From contig VXBP01004622.1 in NCBI GenBank assembly GCA_013400115.1, positions 916,314 through 980,313 on the forward strand: a DNA stretch of 64,000 nucleotides, read 5' to 3'. The translations under genes and the position numbers were made by a program. The notes under the pieces were generated by a model. The model was given only the letters and a program-made list of their open reading frames with translations, was not told the DNA's origin and did no database searches. Positions within the stretch are counted from its first letter, which is position 1; each line of letters begins with the position of its first letter. Below, piece after piece: positions 40,701-51,100 of this stretch. This DNA comes from Rhinopomastus cyanomelas (Eukaryota > Chordata > Aves > Bucerotiformes > Rhinopomastidae).

Positions 40701-43421
40701 GGGCCCATGGTCCAGCCAGGGGCACTGGCAGCATGCGGGCATCATCAGGGCACCAAGGCCACAGGGAACAGGATGGTATCACCCTAGCAAGGGCTCTTAC
40801 CCCTTTGGGGTGGGTAACATCTGTCTGTGTGAGCACATCCCTTTGCTCAGCCGGCCCCACGCCTGGCTGTGGCCGCTGGTTCTCCTGCCAGTCACGTAAC
40901 TGCAGCGAGAGGGCTTCAATGATGATGAGGGTGCTCTCCAGACGCCCCTCCAGCTCTGCCCGTGGTAGGGACTTCAGCTGCTCCCGAGGACAGCTGGGGA
41001 CACAGAGAGGGTTCAGGGCAGAGACAGCTTTTGGATGCCATAGCCCAATCCAAGGCGTGGGGAACTCCACACTTACTGCCATAGCAGGGAGTCTGTTTCA
41101 GCAGCACTGTCCTTGGCACAGGGGATGCCACCCCCAGATGTGTTCATGCTCCTCTCTCGCAGGTCCTGGGGTGTCATGAAGGTGCCAGTGACCATGGTGG
41201 ACACTGGGGTGATGCTGGTGCTGGCTGCCGTAGTGGGCACTGGAGTGATGCTGGTGCCAGCATGCTGCCACAGCACAGGGGTGACACTGGTGCCCGCCAC
41301 TGCGGTGGACACAGGTGTGATGCTGGTGCCAGTGTCCCAACACAGTGCAGGTTTGACACCAGTGCTGGCCCTCGTGGTTGGCATGGGGGTGACGCTGGTG
41401 CCAGACACTGTGGTGTCACATGGGGTGATACCAGTGCCAGCATCCCGCCTTGGTAAGGGCAGGCTGTGCCACAGAGTTTCCAGCAGGGATGAGGTGTTGA
41501 GGCTCTTCTCCAGCCACACAAGCGGCAGCACCCAGGATATGGCACTTGAGGCCTCATCAGATGAAGGGATGGGGGTGGCTGTTGCCTCTGACACAGCAGG
41601 CTCTGCGCTATCTTCCTCTATGGGAGGGAGTTTTGAGGGGCCCTGCTCTGGTGGGGTAGGGGCTGAGGGCTCATTGCTGTCAGGGCTGCTCTGGTAAGGA
41701 GGGGAACTGAACACACTGAGGGGCTTGAGAGCCATGGGACTGCAGGAGAAGTCAGTGGGTGCTTCTCGCCACCCATGGAAAGGAGCTTCCTGTGGAGTAG
41801 AGCTGGTGCCAGGGGGCCCTGGGGTCGAAGAGGCTGGGCTGGCTCTGTCAATAGGCCCAGGGGTACAAAATGCTACGGTGGTGCTCTCTGGTGAGTTTGG
41901 GGTGCAAGGCACCAAGCTGCATTTGCCAGGAGGGCCTGGAGGGCAGGGTGCTGGGACTGGGCTGCACTGGGGGACTGTCACAGTGCTGCTGGGAGGCTCT
42001 GAGGTGCTGGGCCCCAGATCTGGGCTGCAGTGGGGGGCTGTCACAGTGCTGCTGGGAGGCTCTGGGGTGCTGGGCCCTAGATCTGGGCTGCAGTGGGGGG
42101 CTGGCACAGTGCTGCCAAGAGGATCTGAGGTACTAGGCACTGGGCTGCACAGGGTGGTTGGCATGGTGGTGCTGGGTGGCTCTAGGGTACCAGGCCCAAA
42201 ATCTGGACTACACAGAGGGACTGGTGCAGCTCTGCTGGGGGGCTCTGGGCTGCTGAGCCCCAAGTCTAAGCTGCACAGGAAGGCTGGCACAGAGCTGCTG
42301 GTAGGCTCTGCAGTACTAGGGGGGCTTAGGACTCTACTGCAAACAGGGGCTGACATGGTGCTGCTAGGGGGCTCTGAGGTACTGAGCACTGGGACTGGAC
42401 TGCACAGGGGGACTGAAATGGTGCTTCTGGATGGTTCTGGGGTACTGGACACTGGGCTGTACAGAGAGGTTGGCACAGTGCTGCTGGGCACTGAGGCTGG
42501 GCTGCACAGTGAGGCTGGCATGGGGGGCTCTTGGATACTGGGTCCTGAACTGCACTGAGGGGCTGACACAGTGCTGCTAGGGGGCTCTGTGGTGCTGGGT
42601 CCTATGGTAGGAGTCCCAGAAGGCTGCGGGCTGGTGCTGCTAGAGAGTTCCAGGACACCAGGCACCAGGGTGGGAGTTGCAGGGGGCTCCATGGCACTGG
42701 GATCAAGGCTGGGAGTCCCGGGGTCCTCAGGAATGGCACTACTGGGGGGTCCCAGAGTACAAGGCACTAGGGTGGTGCTGCTGGGAGGGCACAGAACAGC
42801 ACTTCTGGGGCGCCCCAGTCTGCAAGGTATGGGGGTGACACAGCGTGGGGGGGGCCGGGTGCAGGGCACTGGGGTGGCACAGTCATGGNNCTTTTCACCC
42901 CATAGCCCCAGTTTCCCCCACTCCAGTAGACATACTGTCCTCCCACTGCCCTGGTACCCCGGCCCCAGTTCCGCTACACCCCAGCATCCCTTCCAGTATC
43001 CCGCCCACTCCTCCCAGTTCCTTCCAGTCCTGCAACGACCTTGAGCCGCAGGCGTCGCAGCAGCGGGGTGAGGCTGGTGCGTTCGGCTTCGGGCTGGAGC
43101 CGCAACTCCTGTAGCGGGGAGCGGCGGGGCCGCTGCTGCGCCTGGAAGGGGCGGGGTGGGAAGCAGCAACGGGGAAGGGGGTCACCGATGGCACCACCGG
43201 CAGCAACACCCCCACCCCACCCCTCCCCTCCGCTAAACAAACCGGGAACGCAACGAGCTTCAGACACTCCCGGGCAAGCTCGCACGGTCGAGGCTGCCCC
43301 ACCGATTTCCCCGGGATTCCCCCAACCTCCGGGGCTCTTCTCGCCGCCCCAAGCGGAATTTCTCGAACCCGAACCGATTCCCCCATCCGGCACTCACGGC
43401 GGGGTTACGGGTAGCCCGCAT
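34800..43421 (-). CDS. SPAG5: SPAG5 (astrin) spindle and kinetochore protein, 24 exons
   Basis: Astrin, with SKAP (KNSTRN), MYCBP and LC8 (DYNLL1), stabilises kinetochore-microtubule attachment and spindle poles in mitosis. Exons in transcript order: 43421-43398, 43141-43040, about 42888-41077, 40993-40801, 40488-40369, 40242-40150, 40028-39894, 39654-39535, 39294-39202, 38994-38860, 38744-38651, 38563-38470, 38384-38303, 37880-37747, 37361-37196, 37035-36864, 36573-36502, 36354-36231, 36007-35896, 35668-35588, 35502-35359, 35261-35187, 35090-35010, 34907-34800. Phases agree from exon 3 to the stop. The protein is about 1,450 residues against about 1,190 in human. The excess lies in exon 3, a Ser/Thr-Pro-rich disordered region with two tandem repeats. 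Recognised landmarks are ELRLQPEAERTSLTPLL near the start, WLEKSLNTSSLLETL before the repeats end, an LC8-type TQT motif (LTQTDVTHP) in exon 4, and long coiled coil from exon 4 to the C-terminus. The exon 3 acceptor is hidden by two Ns at 42889-42890. The exon 2 donor (GTCGTT) is weak. Confidence 0.95.
37440..37511 (+). repeat. short CR1 3' tail in SPAG5 intron
   Basis: About 70 bases matching the CR1 end: TTGGACCTGATGATCTCAAG, then CTTTTCCAACCTGAATGATT and a final CTATG. Confidence 0.8.
38860..40488 (-). repeat. SPAG5: tandem duplication of a three-exon cassette in SPAG5
   Basis: Two consecutive sets of exons have lengths 120, 93 and 135 bases in the same order: 40488-40369, 40242-40150, 40028-39894, then 39654-39535, 39294-39202, 38994-38860. 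All are phase 0. The 135-base exons encode very similar 45-residue coiled-coil segments; both contain RSCLEE, AMRQRADEAL and LVSRC. The similarity continues past the splice site into intron: both are preceded on the plus strand by CTGCAAAGGGAGACAGTG. The 93-base pair is recognisably related (FRE/FRD start); the 120-base pair is more diverged. Confidence 0.88.
41160..41450 (-). repeat. SPAG5: 36-bp in-frame tandem repeat in SPAG5 exon 3
   Basis: About eight units of 12 residues, typical unit GTSITPVSTAVA, encoded by a 36-base repeat read as GGGGTGATGCTGGTG-like cores on the plus strand. The position corresponds to the short human segment between the WLEK motif and the next conserved Thr-Asn-Thr-Ser segment. 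In human, as I recall it, only about two Gly-Thr-x-x-x-x-Pro units occur there. Confidence 0.88.
41930..42620 (-). repeat. SPAG5: 63-bp in-frame tandem repeat in SPAG5 exon 3
   Basis: About ten to eleven units of about 21 residues, consensus near EPPSSTVTAPHCSPDLGPST, from a 63-base unit. The best-conserved neighbouring units (41,960-42,110) are almost identical at DNA level. Units at the far end are more diverged and some are shortened. Every unit keeps the reading frame, and most keep a Cys-Ser-Pro core. Confidence 0.9.
42889..42890. other. SPAG5: assembly gap (2 Ns) at SPAG5 exon 3 acceptor
   Basis: Two Ns interrupt the sequence where the acceptor of the large exon should be. The frame to its right (to about 43,039) is intron by splice logic although it happens to stay open. 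Exon 3 length is therefore approximate. Confidence 0.8.
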
Positions 43422-43600
43422 GGCCCAGATCCACGTCGTTGCCAGTCGCGATCCGGTGCCGATACCGGTCCCAGCGCTCCCTGCGCGCCGCCGCCTGTTT
43501 GAAATTGACGGGCTGCTCTGATTGGCTGCTCTGCGCTCACGCGACTCTGCCGGAGACGCCATTAGAGACGCGCTGAGAGCGGTTGCGGCTTTGGGTGAGG
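43422..43600 (-). promoter_or_regulatory. SPAG5: SPAG5 promoter with CCAAT and CHR-like motifs
   Basis: Upstream of the SPAG5 start codon there is a minus-strand CCAAT box (ATTGG at 43521-43525 on plus) and, about 18 bases closer to the gene, TTTGAA/TTCAAA at 43498-43503. That hexamer is the cell-cycle genes homology region (CHR) core. CCAAT plus CHR is the known arrangement bound by NF-Y and by DREAM or MMB at G2/M genes, which fits a mitotic gene. The region is CpG-rich with no TATA box. Confidence 0.6.
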
Positions 43601-43870
43601 TGGGCGGGGTCTTTGCACGTGGTAGGCGGGGCTTTGCGACAGACCACGCCCCCAACGCGAGTCGGAATTGCACAGCCCGTGCTGGAGGAGAACGGAACGA
43701 GACGGACAGACCCACCGGCTTCCCCCCGACCCCGGGGCTTCCCTAGCGTCTGCCCTGGGGGATCCAGCCCTGTCCCGAACGCTGCCAAGGGAGAGCCGAG
43801 GTTCCCAGCCTCTCCCCACCCCCCAAACTCGGGACTCAAGGCAGCCCCCATATCGCCCGCGACTCTCGAA

Positions 43871-43876
43871 TTTATT
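43871..43876 (-). promoter_or_regulatory. RSKR: RSKR polyadenylation signal
   Basis: AATAAA on the minus strand, about 275 bases after the RSKR stop codon and just beyond the 28-base repeat array. Confidence 0.8.
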
Positions 43877-43890
43877 GCTCCCGCGGGGAG

Positions 43891-44058
43891 AGTACAGCGC
43901 TGGGGCAAAGGGGGATCCAGTACAGCGCTGGGGCAAAAGGGGATCCAGTACAGTGCTGGGGCAAAGGGGGATCCAGTACAGCGCTGGGGCAAAGGGGGAT
44001 CCAGTACAGTGCTGGGGTAAAGGGGGATCCAGTACAGCGCTGGGGTAAAGGGGGACCC
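43891..44058. repeat. RSKR: 28-bp tandem repeat, six copies, in RSKR 3' UTR
   Basis: Six near-perfect copies of a 28-base unit starting AGTACAGCGCTGGGGCAAAG and ending GGGGATCC. Copies differ mainly at C/T in GCGC or GTGC and in the CAAAG or TAAAG part. The array lies between the RSKR stop codon and its poly(A) signal, so it would be transcribed into the 3' UTR. Confidence 0.95.
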
Positions 44059-44149
44059 GGTCCAGCAGGGTCCGACCCGCTGCCGGGATGAGTTGTTAGG
44101 GGGGCGGGGAATGTCCCTGAGTGATGCTGGGCGTCCCACCCACGATGGC

Positions 44150-47100
44150 TCAGCCAGGCCAGGGCCGGCCTGGAGGGCTGGCAAGGTCACAGTCGAAGTC
44201 CTCGAAGGTGGCAGGGTCAGGCAGGAGCTGCTCGGAGGGGTGCGGGGCCACCGCCACAGCCACTGGGTCCTTCTGCAGCAGGTCGGCATCAAAGGCCACC
44301 CCGCGGAAGAAGGGGTGGCCCTGGAAGTGGTGGAGGTAGCGCAGGCGGTGCATGGGGTTGTGGCACAGCAGCTGGGAACAGAAGGAGGACAGTGAGCTGT
44401 GACCCTGGCATCCCACCTGGAGGTCAGAGGGGACCTCAAAATCTGTGCAGGAAGGTTACCTCAGCAAGCAGCCGGGCCAATGAGGGGCTGAACGCAGGTG
44501 GGCTCTCATAGCTGCTCTCCTTTACTCTCTCCAGCATGGCCACGTGGTCTCCTGCTGGTGCCACAGGGAACTAGGAGGGGGTAGGCAGCAAATTTAGAGC
44601 CCCATGAGGTGCTCCTACCCAGCCCTCATCCTGGGGTCCTCACCTCTCCGCTGGCCAAGGCAAACAGCAGAACTCCCAGGGACCACCAGTCAGCTGCATG
44701 GCTGTAGGGCCCCCCACTCAGCACCTCTGGGGCTGTGGGGATGAGCTAGTGAGTGCCTGGAAGAGCTGTGCCCCCCATTACAGCCTCCCTCTGCCCCCTT
44801 ACCCATGTACTGTAGGGTGCCACAGATGGTGTGGGCTCGCTCACCCCACCGCAGGTGCCGGGAGAGGCCAAAGTCAGTGAGCTTGAGGTGCCCTGTGGGG
44901 TGAAACACCATGAGGAAACTCATGGGTGGGGTGTCCCTACGGACAGGGTGTTCCCATGGACAGGGTGTCCCCGAGCCAGACACCAGACTCTTACCTCTCT
45001 CATCCAGCAGGATATTCTCCATCTGAAATAAGACAGGCACTGGGGTGGCCTCTCCATGCCAGGTGGTTCAGAGACACCTCCCCCCCCATTCTCTGTCCCC
45101 CTGGCCCTGCTGCCACCCACCTTCACATCTCTGTGCATGATGCCCAGGTCATGGAGGTAGACTGGGGAGAAGAAGGAGCCATCAGAGCAGCAAGTCCCCT
45201 TCTAGCACAGCACCTGCTGCCACCCCCACAGCTCTCAGCAGGCAGCTGCCCACCCCAGGGGACAGCTGACCTTGCCTCCCAGGTCCCTGTGGGTTGGGAC
45301 AGTGGTGGCTGTCCCTGGCATGGCAGGACACTCACCCAACACCAGCACCAACTCAGCAGCAAACAGGCGAACGGTGGCCTCAGCGAAGCAGCCGGCAGCC
45401 CGCCACAGCGCATGCAGGTCTCCGGTGCTGCAGTAGGTGCACACTGCCAGGATGGGCAAAACCTCACCAGCAGGCTGGCACAGGGAGCAGGGCCACTGGG
45501 GCAGGGGGGGGATGTGGGCACAGGGGGCCAGGTGTGTACTAGGGCCATGCACCCAAGATGATGCAAGCACAGGGGCCATAAGGGCAGGGAGGTGGCACAA
45601 GCACCAGGGCAATAGAGTGTAAGGATCTTGTACTAAGATGATGTGGGAATGTCTGGTGTCATGCGAGTACCAAGGTTACTATGATGGTGACATGGGCATC
45701 AGAGCCATGTGGGCACTGGGAACACACAAGTAGCAGGGCCATATGAGCTCCAGAGTGGCACAAACACTGTGGCAGTCCCCAGGGTCACCCAGGCACCAGG
45801 AACAGCTGAAGTTCTGTGGCCACTGAGGTGGCACAGCCATCAGGGCCACCGAGGCCAGGCAAACATCAGCACCTCTTTCACTCCCACACTGGTCCCTGCC
45901 CCACTCTGGCTTGTCCCTATCCCTGATCCCTCCACCATCCACACGGCGGCTGTGTGGTGGGAGCTGGCAGCGAGCGCCTGATTCCCCACGAGGCCTCAGG
46001 CAATGCGGGGGGAGAGTGTGCGTGTGCGGGGACATGTGTGCGGGCAGCAGAGACACGTGCACAGGCAGGAGTGGGGGTTGAGGCGAGCCCGCAGGCAGAT
46101 GGTCACTCACTGATGAAGAGGTGGCTCTGGCCCTGCCAGCTGTCCCCCAGCCCGTGGACAAATGGGTGCCTGACCTGTCTCTGGGGACATAAAGCAGAGA
46201 AGGTGAGCAGCCTCCGAGGATGGGGATCCAGGGGGCTGTTGAGGATCCCACTGCTGCCACCCTCCCTCTGCAGCCCTTTGCCATCCCCATGGCCACCCTG
46301 AACCCCCTGATGAATTGTGAGGACTCTCCTGATCTCCTCCCTAACCTGGATGCTGACTTCTTCCTTGCACTGCTTCAGGGTGTCACGGCGCAGCACCTCC
46401 ACTTTGGGCACGACCTGGGGGGGAAGGAGTGAGGGGTCATCAGGGTGCAACTGAGGGCAGGTGAGGGGCACCCAGGGGCTCCGGGGGCAGCACCCACCTT
46501 CACAGCACAGACTTTCTCCCGCCCACAGTCCAGCACTTTGAGGATGGTCCCAAACGAGCCCTTGGCCACAAAGCCCAGGATCTGGGGGGCAGAGGGAGTG
46601 CAGGGTCTGAGCACTCCACCGAGACTGGTTGGTGTGTGTGGGTTGAGGTTGAGTGGCACAGGGCACCCAAGGCGGGCAGTCGGGACACATGGAGACAAGG
46701 AGGATTCATGAGGGACCCCAGTGGAGTGCCTGGGGACCCCATTAGAGTGAGGAGGGAGCCTCGGTAGGACGCACAGACCGAACCCGGGGACCCAGCGGGG
46801 GGAAAAGGAGACCCGGTAGGATAACCGGGGACAGCGGTAAGAGGTGCAGGAAGCCGGCACTGCGTGCGGGGAGAGCCGGTGAGACGGTCCGAGACCCCGG
46901 GATGGCGGCAGGGGATGCACGGACGGCGCGGGAGGGTTGCGGCTGGACCCCTTGGTACGACGCGGGGGAACCCGCGGTAGAACGCGCAGAGACCCGGTTC
47001 CGAGTGCGAAGGGACCCGTTAGGGCTGCCGGAGCTGGATGCGAGGACATCCCGGGAGGATGATTTGGGACCCTCCCCGATTAGGATGCAGTGGGAACCCG

Positions 47101-47460
47101 GTAGGAGGGTTGAGGGGGACCCCCAGGAACCCCACCCCGGGACGGCACCTTGAGCTGCTGCTGGCGGGCGGAGGGGCGGACCGGGAACTCCGGCAGGAAA
47201 AGCGAGACGAGCTGCGGCAGCGGCCACCCGGGCACCGGCGGCTCCTCGTGGGGGCCCCTCGGGGCCAAGGCGAGCCCCGGTACCGGCACCGGTACCGATC
47301 CGGTGCGGCCCAGCAGCGCCCGCACCCACGACCCCACGGCGCGGCCCTGCGGAACCGAGGACAGCGTCAGCGGGGGGGGGGAACCCCGGGGGGANGCGCA
47401 GCCCTGGACTGACCCCCCTTCCCACTTCTGGGCGGGGGACACACCCCTGCGACTCCCCAT
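44150..47460 (-). CDS. RSKR: RSKR (SGK494) protein kinase, 11 exons
   Basis: A Ser/Thr protein kinase of the AGC/RSK-like group whose biological role is poorly known. Exons in transcript order: 47460-47149, 46581-46498, 46414-46346, 46180-46111, 45443-45336, 45161-45121, 45022-44995, 44892-44803, 44732-44644, 44570-44460, 44371-44150. They sum to 407 residues plus stop; the human protein is about 410. Kinase signatures appear in order: glycine loop AKGSFG, the ATP lysine in VCAVK, catalytic loop HRDVKMEN, DFG and APE. All key catalytic residues are present, so it should be active. The C-terminus reads FDCDL before a short tail. The start was chosen at MGSRRG because the human protein also begins Met-Gly; the N-terminal 100 residues are weakly supported and contain one N (47,396). 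One exon is only 28 bases. Introns are GT-AG. Confidence 0.93.
45600..45870. repeat. degenerate repeat in RSKR intron
   Basis: A loosely repeated element of roughly 30-40 bases with cores such as CAGGGCCAT and GGCACAAGCACCAGG. Copies are too diverged to give a clean unit. Confidence 0.4.
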
Positions 47461-47780
47461 TGCACACCTTGGGGTTCCCAATGCACGTCTTGGGGTTCCC
47501 CCTTCAGCCACTCACCCACTCTTGGCAAGACACCCCTCCCCGGGGCAGCCCTACCCTGCTCCAGCACAGCCCCGGGCACCGACAGGGTGGCTGGAGAGGG
47601 ACAAGGGCTGAGTCCAGGGGGCTACAAGAGAGCATGGGAGACCCTCTGAAAAGTAGATACCCTAGTAATCTTCCCACAGGGGACAGGCAATAAGTGAAGC
47701 CAGAAGGGGTGGGACACACAGAGCCAGGCACTGCAGAAGGGAGGAATGAGCCCCCAAGCAAAGACTGTTCCAAATTAAAA
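47461..47780 (-). promoter_or_regulatory. RSKR promoter and BLTP2-RSKR gap
   Basis: Only about 320 bases separate the BLTP2 poly(A) signal from the RSKR start codon, so the RSKR promoter must lie here or overlap the BLTP2 3' end. I see no TATA box or clear CpG island. Confidence 0.45.
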
Positions 47781-47785
47781 ACTCT

Positions 47786-47791
47786 TTATTT
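47786..47791 (-). promoter_or_regulatory. BLTP2: BLTP2 polyadenylation signal
   Basis: AATAAA on the minus strand, about 335 bases after the BLTP2 stop codon. Confidence 0.85.
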
Positions 47792-48125
47792 ACACTCTCT
47801 CCCATTCCCCTTTCTCCCAGCCCAGAGCGATCCTGCTGCTGCACCAGGCTCAGCGGCAGGGCCCAGCACCCACACAGCAGGGAGGGGGAAGCTCACGAGA
47901 GCCCTCGGCACAGGGTGGAGGGGTTCTGCACCCACAAAGTGGCCCCAGAGCACGCTGCGCCCCACATCTCCGTGTTGCTGCACCCCTGGCCCTGCAGCGA
48001 CAGGGCTAACCCCCACCACAGGCATCACTGCACTGAGCAGTGCAGCCCCACCTGCCATCAGGGTGCCCGTCTGGAGAGTGAGCATGTGGCACCCCAGTCC
48101 CTTCCCGGCCTGCCGGGTGCTGCTG

Positions 48126-51100
48126 TCATTTGCGCCTGCCGAAGATCGACTTCTTGCTGGGGTTCTTCTCGCCCACACTCAGCCCAATGAGCAGACGTGC
48201 CTTCTCGTCCTCCTCCTGCTGCTGGATGGTCCCGTCCAATTTGCTTTCCAGCTTGCCCCGGGCCTCCGCACCGGCTGCCGGCTTCAGACGGAGCTTCTCC
48301 TTGATCACCTGCCCCGGGATTTAGAGGGTTCAACAACTGATGGTCCCCCAAGTCCTCTTTGGTGAGGGTGAGATGCTGAGTGGCTGAGCTAGTGCAGCTG
48401 CTTCCCACTCTGGGGAATGTGCTGCCCACTGTGGGGTTATCACCTCCAACCTGGGAAGAGTGGTGTCCCAGCAGCTTCCCTACAAGCAGGAAGGAGCTCT
48501 GTGGGGTTGGCGTCCTATGTACCTGTGCCACCAAGGCTTTGCGGCTGTCCCTCTTCACCGCCATAGCGAAGTCCAGCCACGTCCACGTGTTGTTGTGGTA
48601 CTCCAGGCATGGCAGCACCAGGTTCAGGTCACCCCAGTCCACGCTGTTCTTCTCGCCCTGCGTGACAGGAGTGTCAGACAGCAGAGGACAATGCCTCAGG
48701 TCACTCCCAGCCTGAGGGGCTGTGCACACGCCATCCCGATGGCCCCATACCTTGTAGCTTACGCACAGCGGCACCTGTGGGATCTTGATGTAGATGAAGG
48801 AGTTGTTCATGGCTGCACGCTCCTTCATCTTGTCGATGTCGTCCACAGGATGCTGAGGACAGAGCAGGAGCCATGAGCAGAAGGGAAGGAGAGGGGACAG
48901 AGCCAGAAACCAGCAGGGAAGAGACAGCTGGGCACCAGGCCATAGCACTGCTTCACCAGCAAGAGGTGAGAGCTGCACTGGCATGGTGTTAGGGAAAGGA
49001 GATGCTGCAGGGATCACATCAAGCATGCAAGTGCTCGGTTGTAGAGGATGCAAATCGTCATGGTAGGAGGAAGAAGGAGGAAACAAACAGGCAAGTGGGG
49101 GAGGATATGGCTGCCCAGCTCTGCAGCCAAAGGAAAACAGACTGGCTCCTCAGCAAGGAGCCCCACACTCCACTGATCAAGGCAGCAGCAGGTACCTCAG
49201 GTGCTTTTCGGAATGATCTTCTAACCCCTGATGTCCGATTCAGTCCCTGAGTGACTCCTTTCCCTGGGCCCAGCGAGTCATCAGCCACGATCAGCTGCCG
49301 TGGCTTCACCACGGGAATCCCTGGGACAAACCGGGTGTGAGGTGGTGTCTGGTGTCTAGCTTGGGGTTTAGCTGTGACCCAGACCCCTCCCAGCTTTACT
49401 GCTCTCCCCCACCAGCTACCTGCCCACAGGGGAGGGAAACCATGAGCCCTGTCCCTCAACACAGGACCCTCCAACAGCTACCCCCCAAACATCCTGGAAA
49501 GATGCTCAAGGACATGGCTTAAGGAGGAAGGTGACCATGAGGCTCTCACCTGTTGTCACTAGCTTGGACTTGTCTTCCTCATCTCCCACCTCCTCCTCCT
49601 CTACATTGCGGCCAGGGAAGAAGAAACCCATCATCCTGTGGAAGAACTGGTGGGTGAGCTGGATGGTGAGAGGTACCACATTGACCTGCAGGGAGAGAGG
49701 CATGTCAGAGCTGGGCACACACTGCCCCTGCCCCATCAGGATCTGCCACCTCCCAGCCCAGCCCTGGCACCTCAAAGTGCTCCTTGATGGAGATGCCTCC
49801 CACAGGTGGCCGGACCTTGCTGAAAATTCTCAGTGCCAGCTGCCGCCCGGACTGGCAGGAGCTCTGGGGACGCAGCACCACCTGCAGGGAAGAAGATGGG
49901 CAGCCAGGGTGAGGACAGGCCACCCGTGGGTCCCCACAGGTTGCATAGCTGCTCCCCCAAGCTGCCACTTGCCTTGTACACAGCATTAGGCAGGAGATTG
50001 TTCATGGTGACCCAGCCCAGCTCCAGCAGATGCTCAGCCGTGTCGTCAGACTTGTTGACCTGCGCACACAGATCCATCAGCCCAGCCTGTCCCAGACCCT
50101 GGGGCTTTGGGGCTGTGGGTGCCACTGGCCAGCTCTGTACCTTGCTGTAGAGGAAGCGCTGGAGCTCCAGCTCAGCAATGCCCAGCTGCCCGTCCTCCTC
50201 GGTCAGGCGCCAGCGCGCTTGGGCAAAGTAGAACTCAGTCCGCCGTGCCACGCTCACGTCCTCCGGCTGCTTTCGCAGCTCCATCTTGTTGGCTCGCTGC
50301 AGCTGGAAGTCCTTGAAGCACCTGTAGTAGAGCAGGGAGCACTGGAATGTGGGAGCCCTGTAGTAAGGGAGATACAATGCTGAGGAAGCCAGAGATGGCC
50401 CCTACCTGATCAGGATGTTCAGCTCCTCACTCTCCAGCTGCAGATCAGCTTTCTCCTGACTCAGTTGCTGCTGCAGTCGGTGGTTGAGGTCAAGCAGGTT
50501 CTCGTTTTTGCTGTCATCCTGCAGGGACTGAAGAACAGACAACCTTCAGCACCCTCTGTGCTGGATCACACACCCCAGGGTGCCCAGCCCTGCCTAGACG
50601 TGGGCTCACCTTGACATTGGAGTACATCTGCTTCTCTAGCTGCCGGATCTGGGCGACGTGTTGTCTCACAGCCTCCTGCAGGTGTAGGATGCTGCTACGC
50701 TGCTCCTCAGGGTTGCTAGAGATTTCTAGCTGGAAGCGCACTCGCTGTTTCTTCTCACTGTGCTCCTGGACACAGGGATGGGAAGGTTAGGACTGCTCTG
50801 GGTGCAGTGAGTGACGCAATGAGCTGAAACCTCGCAGGTACCTTGCGTTTGGGCTCCACGTGCAGCAGCAGGTTGTTGACTATGTCAAGGATCATGGCAT
50901 ACTGTGCAGGGTTGGTGGAGATCTCTAGGTCATGGTGGATCAGTGTGAACGTATCCACAGCTCCTGAACACAAAGAGCAAGTGGAGCCTTGGCTAGACAT
51001 GGGACACATGTGGGGACCAGCCACAGATGGAGAAGGATGGGAATGAACCAAGGTGGTTATGCTGGCTCCAGCAGGCACAGCATCCTCAGCATTCATAGGC

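Noticed and set aside
41725..42558. 279-codon-scale open frame on the plus strand antisense to SPAG5 exon 3
   Set aside because: It is the shadow of a repeat whose 63-base unit length is a multiple of three, so stop-free units stay open in several frames. No splice or start context, and no protein resemblance.
43040..43169. Treating SPAG5 exons 2 and 3 as one continuous exon because the frame stays open
   Set aside because: The stretch between reads through low-complexity intron-like sequence without family resemblance. Two Ns fall where the acceptor should be, so an intron is more likely, although the GTCGTT donor is weak.
43891..44058. Possible CRISPR-like array
   Set aside because: The 28-base units are directly adjacent with no unique spacers, and this is a eukaryotic 3' UTR; it is a minisatellite.
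49973..49973. A GT donor instead of GC for BLTP2 intron 33
   Set aside because: Shifting to the GT a few bases downstream adds residues or breaks the frame at a junction that is conserved in the family.
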